Below the pieces are notes generated by a model. That model saw nothing but the letters and a program-made list of their open reading frames with translations, had not been told where the DNA came from and did no database searches. DNA of 46,491 nt from Chlamydiota bacterium (GTDB lineage: Bacteria; Chlamydiota; Chlamydiia; Chlamydiales; SM23-39), in assembly GCA_027451585.1 (NCBI GenBank), contig DAIDIZ010000053.1:1-46491 (forward strand), read 5' to 3'. Position numbers and translations under genes: made by a program. This document shows, one piece after another, positions 1 through 9,043 of the stretch. Within the stretch, counting starts at the first letter, position 1, and each line of letters begins with the position of its first letter.

Positions 1-411
1 ATGGCAGTATTGGACGGGACTTCTCTCGGCGATGTAATTGGAGATGGGGCTTACGATACGGTTGATTGTCGCGAGGCTGTGCACGATCGTGGTGGAAAAC
101 AAGTGATTCCTCCAGACAAGAATGCGAAGTTACAACGAGGCGTACCTATAGCAGCGCTGCAAGAGCGAGACCGTGCTATTGCAAGAATACAAGAACTTCG
201 TGACGAGGGTAGGTCATGCTGGAAACAAGAGATCGGTTATCACCGGAGATCCCGAATAGAGACCTTGATGTTTCGTTACAAAATGATATTGGGAGATCGG
301 CTTGCATCTCGCAAAGAACCCACCCAAGCCACGGAAGTAACGATAAAACTGGATGTATTGAATCGGATGACGGAACTTGGGATGCCCAAAAGTTACAAGG
401 TAGCCGGATAA
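1..411 (+). CDS. IS5-family (IS903-like) DDE transposase, C-terminal part
   Basis: Cut by the window start: the reading frame is open from base 1, so the first ATG need not be the real start. The visible 136 residues hold the second half of a DDE transposase catalytic domain. GDGAYDT near residues 14-20 carries the second catalytic aspartate. YHRRSRIET near 80-88 is the Y-(2)-R-(3)-E signature with the final glutamate at about 87. The ending NRMTELGMPKSYKV matches the NKMT-AGMPESV type of ending of IS903-group enzymes. It would catalyse cut-and-paste movement of its own element. No frameshift is visible in this part. The family assignment is confident; activity is unknown. Confidence 0.85.
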   Translation: MAVLDGTSLGDVIGDGAYDTVDCREAVHDRGGKQVIPPDKNAKLQRGVPIAALQERDRAIARIQELRDEGRSCWKQEIGYHRRSRIETLMFRYKMILGDRLASRKEPTQATEVTIKLDVLNRMTELGMPKSYKVAG

Positions 412-465
412 ATCAGCCAGGACCTAGCGTCCTAGATGCTTCACGAGGAATTGCGCAACGAAGCC
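1..465 (+). mobile_element. Right end of an IS5-family (IS903-like) insertion sequence
   Basis: The window opens inside a transposase gene that stops at 411. About 35 bases after the stop, 447-465 reads GGAATTGCGCAACGAAGCC, whose reverse complement GGCTTCGTTGCGCAATTCC resembles the GGCTTTGTTG-type terminal inverted repeats of IS903-group elements. I therefore place the right IS boundary at about 465. The left end is outside the window, so whether the element is complete and whether a target duplication exists cannot be judged. Confidence 0.7.
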
Positions 466-547
466 AAATCAAGTTGCAAAAATCTATTGCATTCCCTTAC
501 GTCAATCGATATACTCCCGCTCCACTTTAAAAAAGAGGTATGTGTTT

Positions 548-1285
548 ATGCGTCTTGTTCTGTTCTTTCTCCTGGCTACTCTTTCTATCTATGGCGGAGA
601 GCAATTTCCTGAAAAATTTGAAGGTCGTTTTGAAGAATTTCGGCACCGGCCATTTGAGCTGATCTCTTGGTTTCTTCCAAATGATCCTGTGATTGTACAC
701 GCAGGAGGTCTGTATGGAGATGAGACAATGGATCTTGCCCGTAGATTCCCAAATGGGAAGGTGATCTCTTTTGAACCAAATCCTCATGCCTTTGAAATCC
801 TAGCGGTAAAAACAGCAAAATGGGAAAATATTTACACCTATAATCTCGCACTCAATAGTTATTCAGGAAATGCATTTTTCTATCTTTGCTATGGATCAAA
901 GGGAGACAACGACGCTTTTGAGGCAGTAAGTTCCTTATTAAAACCTTCCGAAGAAATGAAAACTCATTACCAAGGACCTCGCATTACGGTTGAATGCACA
1001 ACTCTTGATGACTGGTGCAAAGACAACAATATTCCCCGCGTCGACTTTCTCTGTCTCGATGTAAGAGGATCTGAGCTGCATGTGCTGGCAAATTGCCCCC
1101 ACATTCTTAAAACAGTCAAATGCATTTATGTTCACACAAACCTCTTTCCTTTTCGAATGGGGATGACAACCTATGCTGACCTTAAAAAGTTCCTTACAAA
1201 AGCTGGGTTTAATATGATTTTCCATTCCTACAGAGAAGGTCTTGAGGGGAATGCTATTTTTGTCAGAAACACCGATGACAAATAA
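548..1285 (+). CDS. FkbM-family methyltransferase-like protein with N-terminal hydrophobic signal
   Basis: A protein of 245 residues. ATG 548 is chosen because the AGAGG at 534-538 lies 9 bases upstream; an in-frame GTG at 542 would be only 3 bases from it. Residues 1-16 (MRLVLFFLLATLSIYG) look like a signal peptide or membrane anchor. The rest has FkbM (Methyltransf_21) layout: a glycine-rich SAM-type loop VIVHAGGLYGDETMDLA, then VISFEPNP with the acidic residue that normally binds the SAM ribose, then LDDWCKDNNIPRVDFLCLDV and RGSELHVL, equivalent to the family's KIDVEGaE motif. The usual D-x-GAN-x-G loop is altered to HAGGLYG, and a signal peptide is odd for a SAM-dependent enzyme. Catalysis is therefore uncertain. 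Its stop overlaps the start of the next gene. Confidence 0.65.
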   Translation: MRLVLFFLLATLSIYGGEQFPEKFEGRFEEFRHRPFELISWFLPNDPVIVHAGGLYGDETMDLARRFPNGKVISFEPNPHAFEILAVKTAKWENIYTYNLALNSYSGNAFFYLCYGSKGDNDAFEAVSSLLKPSEEMKTHYQGPRITVECTTLDDWCKDNNIPRVDFLCLDVRGSELHVLANCPHILKTVKCIYVHTNLFPFRMGMTTYADLKKFLTKAGFNMIFHSYREGLEGNAIFVRNTDDK

Positions 1286-2477
1286 CTCCTTGTTCCGGAG
1301 GCTTCGACATAGAGGCCTCCAAATTCTTATCATCGTTTCCGTTTATCTTTTCTTGGCTCCCCATCTTCCAGACATAGTCCATCGGGGGCTTTATACGTTC
1401 AGTCTTTTCATCAAAGATCTATTGATCTGGATGCTCCCTCTCACGGTAACTTGTTTCATCGCTCATGCTATTTGTTCTTTTGAGAGAAAAGCGCCACTCT
1501 TCATCATCACCCTCTTTCTTTTTGAAGCACTTTCCAATGGTTTATCCGTTTGGTATGCCTACGGATGGGGCCATATGGCCATCAATATGCTCCCCACGAT
1601 TCAAATTGAACCTGTAACCGACACTTTTGCTCCTTTATGGAAAATGCCTTGGATCAAACCTCGCTTCTGGGCTCCTGACAAAGGATCTTTTGCGGGAATT
1701 TTATTAGGGCTAATCACGACTCTGCTCTTTCCTCAATTTTCTTCACACATCGAAAGAGCTAAACAAATTGCAGAGGCTATTTTGACCCGTTTTTTCTCTC
1801 GACTCATCCCCTTATTCATTCTTGGATTTGTCGCGCGGATGTACAAAACAGAGCTCATCGAACAAATCCTTTCTCAGTACGCCGATGTATCAGCTCTTCT
1901 GATTGTGATTTTAGTTCTTTATATTGCCCTTCTCTTTTTTGCTGGGTACGGACCCTCTTCGCCTCCTTTTTGGCAACGGATCCGCCATCTCCTCCCTGCA
2001 ACAGGCATGGCCTTTAGCTCTGGCTGCAGCCTATCCACTATGCCCTGGACTATCGAAGGGACTGCAAAAAACTTAAATAACCCCGAGCTTGCCAAAGCAA
2101 TCATTCCAGCGACAACCAACATCCAGCAAATCGGCGATTGCATCATAAATTCGTTTTTTTGCTTCTTGCTCTACACTCAATTCAATGGACATCCTCCAGA
2201 ATTTATCACCTGGGCCCTCTTCAGTTCTGTGTTTGTCCTCGCTCGCTTTGCCACAGCGGCTGTTTTAGGAGGAGCCATCTTCATCATGCTTCCCATCTAC
2301 GAATCTTATCTTCATTTTACTCCAGAAATGGTAGCGATTATCCTCGCTTTGAATGTGGTTCTCGACCCCCTTGTTACCTGCTCTAACGTCATGGCTAACG
2401 GAGCTCTTGCTCGCCTTTTTGAAAAGACATGGAGAAAAGTTTCGTTGCGAAGGCCTCTGCAATTTTTTGACAAATAA
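1275..2477 (+). CDS. Dicarboxylate/amino acid:cation symporter (DAACS/SDF family)
   Basis: A polytopic membrane protein of about 400 residues that resembles GltP/GltT-type secondary transporters, which import glutamate, aspartate or C4-dicarboxylates with Na+ or H+. The re-entrant loop region FSSGCSLSTMPWTIEGTAKN corresponds to the family's serine-rich hairpin. TNIQQIGDCI and NVVLDPLVTCSNVMANGAL correspond to the conserved TM7/TM8 substrate-binding segments, the latter matching the D-x-x-RT-x-N-V-x-GD pattern only loosely. The substrate is thus unclear. Starts at TTG 1242, ATG 1251 or ATG 1275 are possible; 1275 leaves an 11-base overlap with the upstream gene and no strong ribosome binding site, so the start is uncertain. 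The gene is probably co-transcribed with the FkbM-like gene. Confidence 0.7.
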   Translation: MTNNSLFRRLRHRGLQILIIVSVYLFLAPHLPDIVHRGLYTFSLFIKDLLIWMLPLTVTCFIAHAICSFERKAPLFIITLFLFEALSNGLSVWYAYGWGHMAINMLPTIQIEPVTDTFAPLWKMPWIKPRFWAPDKGSFAGILLGLITTLLFPQFSSHIERAKQIAEAILTRFFSRLIPLFILGFVARMYKTELIEQILSQYADVSALLIVILVLYIALLFFAGYGPSSPPFWQRIRHLLPATGMAFSSGCSLSTMPWTIEGTAKNLNNPELAKAIIPATTNIQQIGDCIINSFFCFLLYTQFNGHPPEFITWALFSSVFVLARFATAAVLGGAIFIMLPIYESYLHFTPEMVAIILALNVVLDPLVTCSNVMANGALARLFEKTWRKVSLRRPLQFFDK

Positions 2478-2523
2478 ACCTTTTTCTACCATAATCTCAG
2501 TTCCTTTATTCACAGGAGATATT

Positions 2524-2793
2524 ATGATTCCTTCCTTGGACCAGATTAAGAATAGTTCGTTCGTATCCAATGTTGCCCAGATCGGACGGGCATTGCAAAA
2601 CGAAGCACTCGTCATAAAAAAACGGTGGGAAGAATATACAAGGATCACCCCAAAGACCGAAGAGCAAGCTAAGGCTATAGATCAAAATCATAAGCCAAAC
2701 GGACTGGCGGTCGTCTTTATTGAAAACATCGTCATTATGGCAGCCTTAGAGGCACTGGCGTTGTGTCTGATAAACAACTTCAAACAGAGATAG
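2524..2793 (+). CDS. Small protein with C-terminal membrane segment, unrecognised
   Basis: An 89-residue protein not recognised as any family. ATG 2524 follows AGGAGAT with a 6-base spacer, a clear ribosome binding site that excludes the longer upstream frame overlapping the transporter gene. The N-terminal ~60 residues are hydrophilic and helical (IGRALQNEALVIKKRWEEY). Residues ~65-85 (AVVFIENIVIMAALEALALC) form a single probable transmembrane helix, followed by a short basic tail, the pattern of a tail-anchored or single-pass protein. It ends 25 bases from the stop of the convergent polX gene, with no clear terminator between them. Confidence 0.6.
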   Translation: MIPSLDQIKNSSFVSNVAQIGRALQNEALVIKKRWEEYTRITPKTEEQAKAIDQNHKPNGLAVVFIENIVIMAALEALALCLINNFKQR

Positions 2794-2817
2794 AACCGAC
2801 TTTGCAAGCGTCCTGAT

Positions 2818-4575
2818 TTAGATACCCCCTTCTTCGTCGGAGGTATCTGAATAGTTATGATTTTTTCTGATAAATGGTAGAAGCTTCTTTAAAGGAAAGG
2901 TGTTGACAACAGCTTCTTTTGTCAGCCACCCCTTCCTTGCCACATTGACTCCCGCACGGACAAATTCAAGATCTCCGACTGCATGTGCATCGCAATTGAT
3001 ACAGCAAAGGAGCCCCCTTTCTGCCGCCTCCTTCCAGTATCGCCAATCCATATCAAGTCGCTTGGGATGACCATTGAGTTCGATGATCTTACGATTCGCA
3101 ATCGCCGCATCAACCACCTTCTTCACATTCACCTTGGTAGGATCTCTCTCTAAAAGAATGCGGGAGGTCAAATGACCTAGGATAGACACGTAAGGGTTTT
3201 CAAGCGCCCGGATGATCCTTTTCGTGATCGTCTTCTCATCTTGGCCCAGAGAGGAATGAACTGAAGCAATCACAAAATCGAGCTGTCTCAAGACAGAATC
3301 GGAATAATCGAGCTTGCCGTTGGGAAGAATATCACATTCACTCCCTGCCAAAACATGGATTTTCCAATCTTTTGTTCTATTGAGCCGTCGAATCATTTCC
3401 ACTTGCTCATAGAGTCTTTCTTCTGAAAGACCATTAGCTTGCACACTCGACTGGGAGTGGTCTGAAATTCCGAGATAACTCCACCCGAGAGCTTCTCCTT
3501 TTGCCACCATCTCCCGCAAGGTGTTCCGACCATCAGAAGCAGTCGTATGATTGTGCAGAGTCCCTTGAATTTCCCTCTCTTCAATGAGCCGAGGTATTTT
3601 TCCTTTTGCCGCCGCCTCGATCTCTCCTCGATCTTCTCTTAACTCTGGAGGGACATAGGAAAGACCGATTGCTTCGTAGAGATCTTTTTCGCTCTGAATA
3701 GGAGGCGCTTTCTTTCCCTTCCTCAAAGGTTCTAATCCATATTCACTCAGTGACCATCCTCGTTTTAGGGTATGGGTTCTGATCTTGATGTTGTGTTCTT
3801 TCGATCCAGTAAAATGGTGAAGGGCAAAAGGAAATTGGTCTAAAGTCACCACCCGTAAATCGACCTGCATTCCTGAGAGCAATCGAATGCTCGCTTTGGT
3901 CTCTCCTCGGGCAAGAACTTCCTCTCCCCATCCAAGGAATGTCTTCATAACCCAATCTATAGGTTCTGCTGCCACCAAAAAATCGAGATCGCCTACGGTT
4001 TCTAACTTTCGTCTCAGGCTCCCACAAATCTCGGCTTTTTGAACTCCTTTTGATTTTTTGAGCCTGTCTAACAGAGGCCAAGCCATTTCCCAAGCATCCC
4101 ACCAAAGAATCCTCCCAGTCCCTTTTTCTCGCAGTTTCATCGCATGGAGAAGCTTCTCTTCGGTTTTCTTCCCAAATCCCCTTAAATGCGCTAACTTCCC
4201 TTTCTGAAGCGCTTTCTTGAGATCTGCTATTGAACGAATGTGCAGTTTATCGTAAAGGGCCTTCACCTTCTTGGGCCCCAATCCTTGGAGTTGCATCATT
4301 TCCAAGAGCCCTTTCGGGATCTCTTTTTTGAGCTCTTCATAAAGAGGCCACTTTTTCCCTTCAGACAAAAACGTAATCACTTGGGCTAGATGATCGCCAA
4401 TCCCCGTGATCTCGGTCAATCTCTCCTCTCGAATAAGCTGCCGTAGATCTTCATCTAGATTGAGAACAGCTCTCGCACCGCCTCGATAGGCGCGAATCCG
4501 AAATGGATCTTCTCCTTTAAGTTCCAGGAGACTTGCCACCTCTTCTAAAATATTAGCGATTTCCTGCTTATTCAT
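2818..4575 (-). CDS. polX: DNA polymerase/3'-5' exonuclease of the PolX family
   Basis: A 585-residue protein that combines a Pol-beta-type nucleotidyltransferase with a PHP phosphoesterase, the layout of bacterial PolX in gap filling and base excision repair. Helix-hairpin-helix elements lie near 54-64 (TGIGDHLA) and 95-105 (LQGLGPKKVKA). The palm has GSLRR (185-189), GDLDF (195-199) and VDLRV (238-242), supplying the three catalytic aspartates. The PHP domain starts with HNH at 341-343 plus D348, and continues with GISDHS, GSECDI, ASVHS, ILGHLTSR, ELNGHP and NCDAHA, so the metal ligands appear complete. ATG 4575 is chosen over the upstream TTG because it matches the family start; it lies 8 bases after the preceding stop. 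Last gene of the parE-parC-DUF4239-polX run. Confidence 0.93.
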   Translation of the reverse strand: MNKQEIANILEEVASLLELKGEDPFRIRAYRGGARAVLNLDEDLRQLIREERLTEITGIGDHLAQVITFLSEGKKWPLYEELKKEIPKGLLEMMQLQGLGPKKVKALYDKLHIRSIADLKKALQKGKLAHLRGFGKKTEEKLLHAMKLREKGTGRILWWDAWEMAWPLLDRLKKSKGVQKAEICGSLRRKLETVGDLDFLVAAEPIDWVMKTFLGWGEEVLARGETKASIRLLSGMQVDLRVVTLDQFPFALHHFTGSKEHNIKIRTHTLKRGWSLSEYGLEPLRKGKKAPPIQSEKDLYEAIGLSYVPPELREDRGEIEAAAKGKIPRLIEEREIQGTLHNHTTASDGRNTLREMVAKGEALGWSYLGISDHSQSSVQANGLSEERLYEQVEMIRRLNRTKDWKIHVLAGSECDILPNGKLDYSDSVLRQLDFVIASVHSSLGQDEKTITKRIIRALENPYVSILGHLTSRILLERDPTKVNVKKVVDAAIANRKIIELNGHPKRLDMDWRYWKEAAERGLLCCINCDAHAVGDLEFVRAGVNVARKGWLTKEAVVNTFPLKKLLPFIRKNHNYSDTSDEEGGI

Positions 4576-4582
4576 TTTCGAT

Positions 4583-5335
4583 CTATAGAAACAACGGGAG
4601 AATCTTCTCAAAAGCTATAGGCTTAACACCTTCTGGTTCCAAAAAGACATGATCCAAAGTAAAGACCAGAAAGAGCATGAATGACAGATAGCCAGAAAGG
4701 AGCGCTGTCATGAGCATCTGCATTCTCATATCGTCCAGACCAAAAAAGAACATAAAGCCCACTGTAATTAAAGCGCCGATGATGAGAAGACTCCACATCA
4801 TGTTACTTAACCGATCCCAAGAGCTGTATTCACGAGATAGACGAGCATTCATCAACCTGTCGAGCTTTTCAATCGAAGCTTGGTACCAGAGGGCGATTTT
4901 TTCACTCGAGAGATCGATCCGGTAATAAGCGTCCCAAATCCGTCGAAATAAATCTTGGGCCTTCAAATGGATATCGATAGATCCCCACTCTTCCCGGATA
5001 ACGTAGATGATGTACTCTTTTAAAAGGGACTGGATCTCAGCTCGATTCTCTTCTGGGAAAATCCGCGCATCGCGACTCAAGTCGATCAGCATCGTCGCCT
5101 CGGTGTGAATTGACTCTTCTGCTGCATTGTACCGTTGCTGGACATTGATCACTGTAAATCCCAAAATCACACTGTAGAGAACACCCACAATACTGAATGT
5201 AAAACCGGCCACATCGTGATGTTTTTGCAGTTTCTTCGTCGAGACCTTTTTGCGAACAATCCAAAGAATCAGAAGACAAACTAAAACAGTCGGAATGACC
5301 ACGACCAGAGAAGAGAGAATCCAAGAATTAAACAT
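4583..5335 (-). CDS. DUF4239 (bestrophin-like domain) membrane protein
   Basis: A 250-residue membrane protein. A hydrophobic helix at residues 8-27 is followed by HHDVAGFTFSIVGVLYSVILGF at about 39-60, which matches the DUF4239 signature. There is a long soluble loop (~70-175) and a C-terminal pair of helices (~180-225). The function of the family is not established; similarity to bestrophin channels has been suggested. Its ATG overlaps the parC stop by 8 bases (ATGTTTAA), which indicates translational coupling, and polX follows after 8 bases. The order parE-parC-DUF4239-polX does not imply a role in DNA metabolism. Confidence 0.75.
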   Translation of the reverse strand: MFNSWILSSLVVVIPTVLVCLLILWIVRKKVSTKKLQKHHDVAGFTFSIVGVLYSVILGFTVINVQQRYNAAEESIHTEATMLIDLSRDARIFPEENRAEIQSLLKEYIIYVIREEWGSIDIHLKAQDLFRRIWDAYYRIDLSSEKIALWYQASIEKLDRLMNARLSREYSSWDRLSNMMWSLLIIGALITVGFMFFFGLDDMRMQMLMTALLSGYLSFMLFLVFTLDHVFLEPEGVKPIAFEKILPLFL

Positions 5336-7211
5336 TGACTACACGTCCCTTCATTACGCTAGCCTTCTCTTCACTCAACCGGATCCCGCGCGTTTGAGCT
5401 CCCATGAGGGGGATCTCTCCAAAGGAGATCTTCTTCACCTTCTTTTCCCCTTTCATCTTAATCTCAATTTCTCCGTCGCTCTTATGAGAAAAAAATTGCA
5501 ACTCCCCTTTTTCATCGATGTAGCGGTATCCTTTTTCCAAAATGAATTTGTCGACAACAAATCGCTTTCCCCAAAGAAATCCTTTTTCATCCTTATAGAC
5601 CGCCGTGAAGACCGTTTTCTTGTCGGCTACTCCCACAAAACAAATCTTTTCGATAAACTGTTTCTCAGGGATTGCAATCGCTCTATAAACACCATCTTTG
5701 CTCAATAGAAGAAGCTTGTCGAAATTGGTGCATGGAAGAGAATCTTTCCCCGTCACCTTCGTTCCAACAAATCCAGAGGCCAGGTCATAGCCTACCTTGA
5801 TCTCTTTTGTTTCAATGGAGCGCCGATCAATTTCTTCAATCGCCTTGAATTTTGTTTTCCGAGGAAATGTATCTTTGTATTTTTCGATCAGCTTCTTGAG
5901 ATAATCAATTGCATATTTCTTGACGTTCTTGAGCCTTTTTTCCACTTTATCCAGAGATTCTTGAAGAAGAGAAATCTCCTCTTTATTCTTGTCGATATCG
6001 AACTGAGAAATCCGCCGAATGGGAATCTGCAAGAGTCGATCCCGATCTTCTTCCGTCGGCTCCCTCAGAAGCTTCTTCAGGTAGGGTTTAAAACTTTGCG
6101 CTAAAGTTGTGTGAATCCCCTCTAATGTCTTGATCGTCTCAATCTTCTTGTAGATACGGTTTTCAATAAAAATTCTCTCGAGAGTCTTATAAAAAATCTT
6201 CTCCAAAAGACGGTCTCTTTCAATTTCGAGCTCCCTTTTCAAAAAGCGGATGAGTTGCTCTGCATGATATCCAATCACTTCATGGACATCCATTTCAGCA
6301 GGAAGACCTTCTTTGATCACCACGATTTGGGAGTGGAGCGTGACTTCACATTCAGTAAAACCATAAAGAGCATCCAACAGCTCTTCGGCGTATTGTCCTC
6401 GCGGCAGCTTGATCTCAATTTCAACTGATTTGGCCGTATAATCATCGATCGACTCAATCTTGATCTTCCCTTTTTTGGCTGCCTCATCAATGGAACGAAT
6501 TAAGCTCTCAGTCGTAGTCCCATAACATATCTCTTTAATCACCAATGTCTTAGGGTCTTTTATCTCAATTTTAGCCCGCAATTTGACCTTTCCTCTCCCC
6601 TTGTCGTATTCACTCTTGTCCATGATTCCGCCGGTGGGGAAATCGGGAAATAAGCGAAATGTTTTTCCTTCCAAAAAGGCGATTTCTGCCTCGAGAAGTT
6701 CCGCAAAGTTATGAGGAAAAATACGAGTCGACATTCCAACTGCTATTCCATCTGCTCCAAGCATCAAGAGGAGGGGAATTTTAGCAGGAAGGGTCACAGG
6801 TTCTTGGTTTCTTCCATCATAAGAAGGAGTGGTTTCTGTGATTTCTGGATTGAACAAAACCTCTCTTGCAAGAGAAGATAGACGCGTTTCGATATAGCGG
6901 GCAGCAGCTGATGGGTCTCCTGTGTAGATATTTCCAAAGTTTCCTTGCCGATCGAGAAGAAACCCCTTATTTGCCAAATTCACCAAGGCTTCGTAAATCG
7001 GCGCATCGCCATGAGGATGGAGCTGCATCGCCTGCCCCACCATATTCGCCACCTTGTGGAATTTCTCATCTGTTTGCCGAAAGAGAATCTCTAAAATGCG
7101 CCGTTGCACCGGTTTTAATCCATCGACAATATGAGGGATCGCCCGATCCAAGACCACATAGGAAGCATATTGGAGGAAATAATCCTTCATCTGTGCTTTT
7201 AAATCATCCAT
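5328..7211 (-). CDS. parC: Topoisomerase IV/gyrase subunit A paralogue (chlamydial gyrA_2, ParC-like)
   Basis: A 627-residue type IIA topoisomerase DNA-cleavage subunit. The winged-helix region runs from the start; LKPVQRRIL (32-40) is the conserved entry, HPHGD (65-69) lies in the quinolone region, and AARYIETRLS carries the catalytic tyrosine Y106. The coiled-coil region spans about 330-470. The C-terminal ~150 residues are shorter than a full six-blade GyrA domain, and no GyrA-box (QRRGGKG) is visible, which argues for a decatenase-type partner rather than gyrase. Position 70 is alanine where quinolone-sensitive enzymes have serine. Its start overlaps the parE stop by 8 bases (ATGGATGA), so the subunits are coupled. 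Chlamydiae carry this pair beside true gyrAB (C. trachomatis CT660/CT661). Confidence 0.92.
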   Translation of the reverse strand: MDDLKAQMKDYFLQYASYVVLDRAIPHIVDGLKPVQRRILEILFRQTDEKFHKVANMVGQAMQLHPHGDAPIYEALVNLANKGFLLDRQGNFGNIYTGDPSAAARYIETRLSSLAREVLFNPEITETTPSYDGRNQEPVTLPAKIPLLLMLGADGIAVGMSTRIFPHNFAELLEAEIAFLEGKTFRLFPDFPTGGIMDKSEYDKGRGKVKLRAKIEIKDPKTLVIKEICYGTTTESLIRSIDEAAKKGKIKIESIDDYTAKSVEIEIKLPRGQYAEELLDALYGFTECEVTLHSQIVVIKEGLPAEMDVHEVIGYHAEQLIRFLKRELEIERDRLLEKIFYKTLERIFIENRIYKKIETIKTLEGIHTTLAQSFKPYLKKLLREPTEEDRDRLLQIPIRRISQFDIDKNKEEISLLQESLDKVEKRLKNVKKYAIDYLKKLIEKYKDTFPRKTKFKAIEEIDRRSIETKEIKVGYDLASGFVGTKVTGKDSLPCTNFDKLLLLSKDGVYRAIAIPEKQFIEKICFVGVADKKTVFTAVYKDEKGFLWGKRFVVDKFILEKGYRYIDEKGELQFFSHKSDGEIEIKMKGEKKVKKISFGEIPLMGAQTRGIRLSEEKASVMKGRVVNV

Positions 7212-9012
7212 CGAGAGCCACCAGATTTTGCATAATGAATTGCTTTCTTAAGGGAGTATTTTTTCCCATATAGAATTCAAGAGTTGGCTTAATATCGGAA
7301 AAATTTTGGACAAGAACAGGAATCAGGCGCATCTCATCACCGATAAATGGAGCGAACTCCTCTGGAGAAATCTCTCCTAGCCCCTTAAATCGCGTCACTT
7401 CATGCCCCCTCTTAAGATGAGCAATTGCTGCCTCTTTTTCATCTTCTGAATAACAATAAATTGTTTTTTCTTTATTTCTCACTTTAAACAAAGGAGTTTC
7501 TAAAATATGGAGGTGTCCATTCATCACTAAAGACTCAAAGTAGGTCAAAAAGAAAGTGATGAGCAGATTCCGAATATGCATCCCATCGACATCCGCATCG
7601 GTTGCTAAAATGATTTTGGCATAGCGCAGATTCGCTACGTCCTCTTCGACGTTGAGAGACGACATCAGGTTGTACATTTCCTCATTTTTATAGAGGAACT
7701 CAAGCTTCATCCCATGCACATTCATCGGCTTTCCTCTGAGAGAGAAAACCGCCTGGGTAGAAGGGTTTCTCGACATCACAATAGAAGAGGACGCGGAATC
7801 TCCTTCTGTGATAAAAATCATCGATTGAGCCCCTTCTTTGGAGCCATCTCCTAGATGGCATTTCGAATCGCGCAATTTCGGAATCTTAAAAGAAATTTTC
7901 TTTTGTTTTTCCTTCGCCTCTTTTTTGACCGCCGCGAGCTCTTTTCGGAGCTTCTCATTAAAGAGAATTCGATCGATGATTTTCTTTCCCGTCTCCTCAT
8001 TTTTATAGAGAAGATTTTGAACCGCTTCTTTCACCTGTTGGACAATGTCTGTCCGAATCTCTCCGTTGGAGAGCTTATTTTTCGTCTGCGATTCAAAAAC
8101 AGGGTCTTTCACCTTAACAAGAACTGCTCCCACAATCCCTTCTCGGACATCGACACCCTGAAAGTTCTTTTTTGCATACTCATTGACCCCTTTTAAAATC
8201 CCCTCTCGAAACGCCGACAGGTGCGTTCCTCCATCTTGGGTATACTGTCCATTGACAAACGAAAAATAGGTCTCCCCAAAACTGGACGAATGGAGAAAGG
8301 CAAACTCCAGATGTTTACCTCGATAATGGAGAGGTTCATAGAGACGATCTTCTTTCACTTCAGCATTTAAAAGATCCAAGAGCCCATTTTTGGAGAAAAT
8401 CTCCTCTCCATTAAAAAGAAGAGTAAGACCCGTGTTAAGGTAGGCATAATGCCACAATCTTTTAGTGATGAATTCTTTTTGAAACTTAAACTTCTTAAAA
8501 ATCTCAGTATCTGGGATGAACTCGATGAATGTGCCATCCTCTTCTTTTGATTTCCCCTTTTTCTTATCTTTAAGGACCCCTTTTGAAAAGTGAGCTTCAA
8601 CAAATTCTCCCTCCCGAACACTTCTCACGACAAACTTTGAAGAAAGAGCATTGACCGCTTTTGTGCCAACGCCGTTTAAGCCAACTGAAAACTGGAACAC
8701 ATCGTCGTTGTATTTGGCCCCTGTGTTGATTTTACTCACACAATCGACTACTTTACCAAGAGGAATGCCCCTTCCAAAGTCGCGCACTTGGACAACCGAA
8801 GCTTTCTCATCGAGAAAGACTTCAATTTTTTTTCCATAGCCCATGATGAATTCATCGATGGCATTATCGACTACCTCTTTGATCATCACGTAGATCCCAT
8901 CATCCGGATGAGATCCATCCCCCAGCCTCCCAATATACATCCCCGATCTCAGACGGATGTGAGCCAATGGATCTAAAGATAAAACGGTACTTTCATCATA
9001 TTTCTTCGCCAT
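7204..9012 (-). CDS. parE: Topoisomerase IV/gyrase subunit B paralogue (chlamydial gyrB_2, ParE-like)
   Basis: A 602-residue ATPase subunit of a type IIA topoisomerase, close to the length of chlamydial GyrB_2 and lacking the large insert of proteobacterial GyrB. GHKL motifs: EVVDNAIDE with catalytic E46 and Mg-binding N50, DFGRGIP (78-84), and VGLNGVGTKAV around 110-120. QTKNKLSN at 309-316 holds the switch lysine. The TOPRIM domain has EGDSA (403-407) and DADVDG (472-477), so all metal-binding acidic residues are present. The tail RKQFIMQNLV is typical. It pairs with the ParC-like subunit to relax or decatenate DNA using ATP. First gene of the minus-strand run. Confidence 0.94.
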   Translation of the reverse strand: MAKKYDESTVLSLDPLAHIRLRSGMYIGRLGDGSHPDDGIYVMIKEVVDNAIDEFIMGYGKKIEVFLDEKASVVQVRDFGRGIPLGKVVDCVSKINTGAKYNDDVFQFSVGLNGVGTKAVNALSSKFVVRSVREGEFVEAHFSKGVLKDKKKGKSKEEDGTFIEFIPDTEIFKKFKFQKEFITKRLWHYAYLNTGLTLLFNGEEIFSKNGLLDLLNAEVKEDRLYEPLHYRGKHLEFAFLHSSSFGETYFSFVNGQYTQDGGTHLSAFREGILKGVNEYAKKNFQGVDVREGIVGAVLVKVKDPVFESQTKNKLSNGEIRTDIVQQVKEAVQNLLYKNEETGKKIIDRILFNEKLRKELAAVKKEAKEKQKKISFKIPKLRDSKCHLGDGSKEGAQSMIFITEGDSASSSIVMSRNPSTQAVFSLRGKPMNVHGMKLEFLYKNEEMYNLMSSLNVEEDVANLRYAKIILATDADVDGMHIRNLLITFFLTYFESLVMNGHLHILETPLFKVRNKEKTIYCYSEDEKEAAIAHLKRGHEVTRFKGLGEISPEEFAPFIGDEMRLIPVLVQNFSDIKPTLEFYMGKNTPLRKQFIMQNLVALDG

Positions 9013-9043
9013 CCCCTACTCATACCATTTTTCTGAACCTCGG

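Noticed and set aside
510..531. TATACTCCCGCTCCACTTT as another MITE terminal repeat near the IS boundary
   Set aside because: Only a partial match with several substitutions and an unclear partner arm; not strong enough to count as a copy.
1297..1320. GGAGGC...GCCTCC inverted repeat just after the FkbM-like gene as a terminator
   Set aside because: It lies inside the start of the symporter coding region and has no T-run, so it is more likely coincidental.
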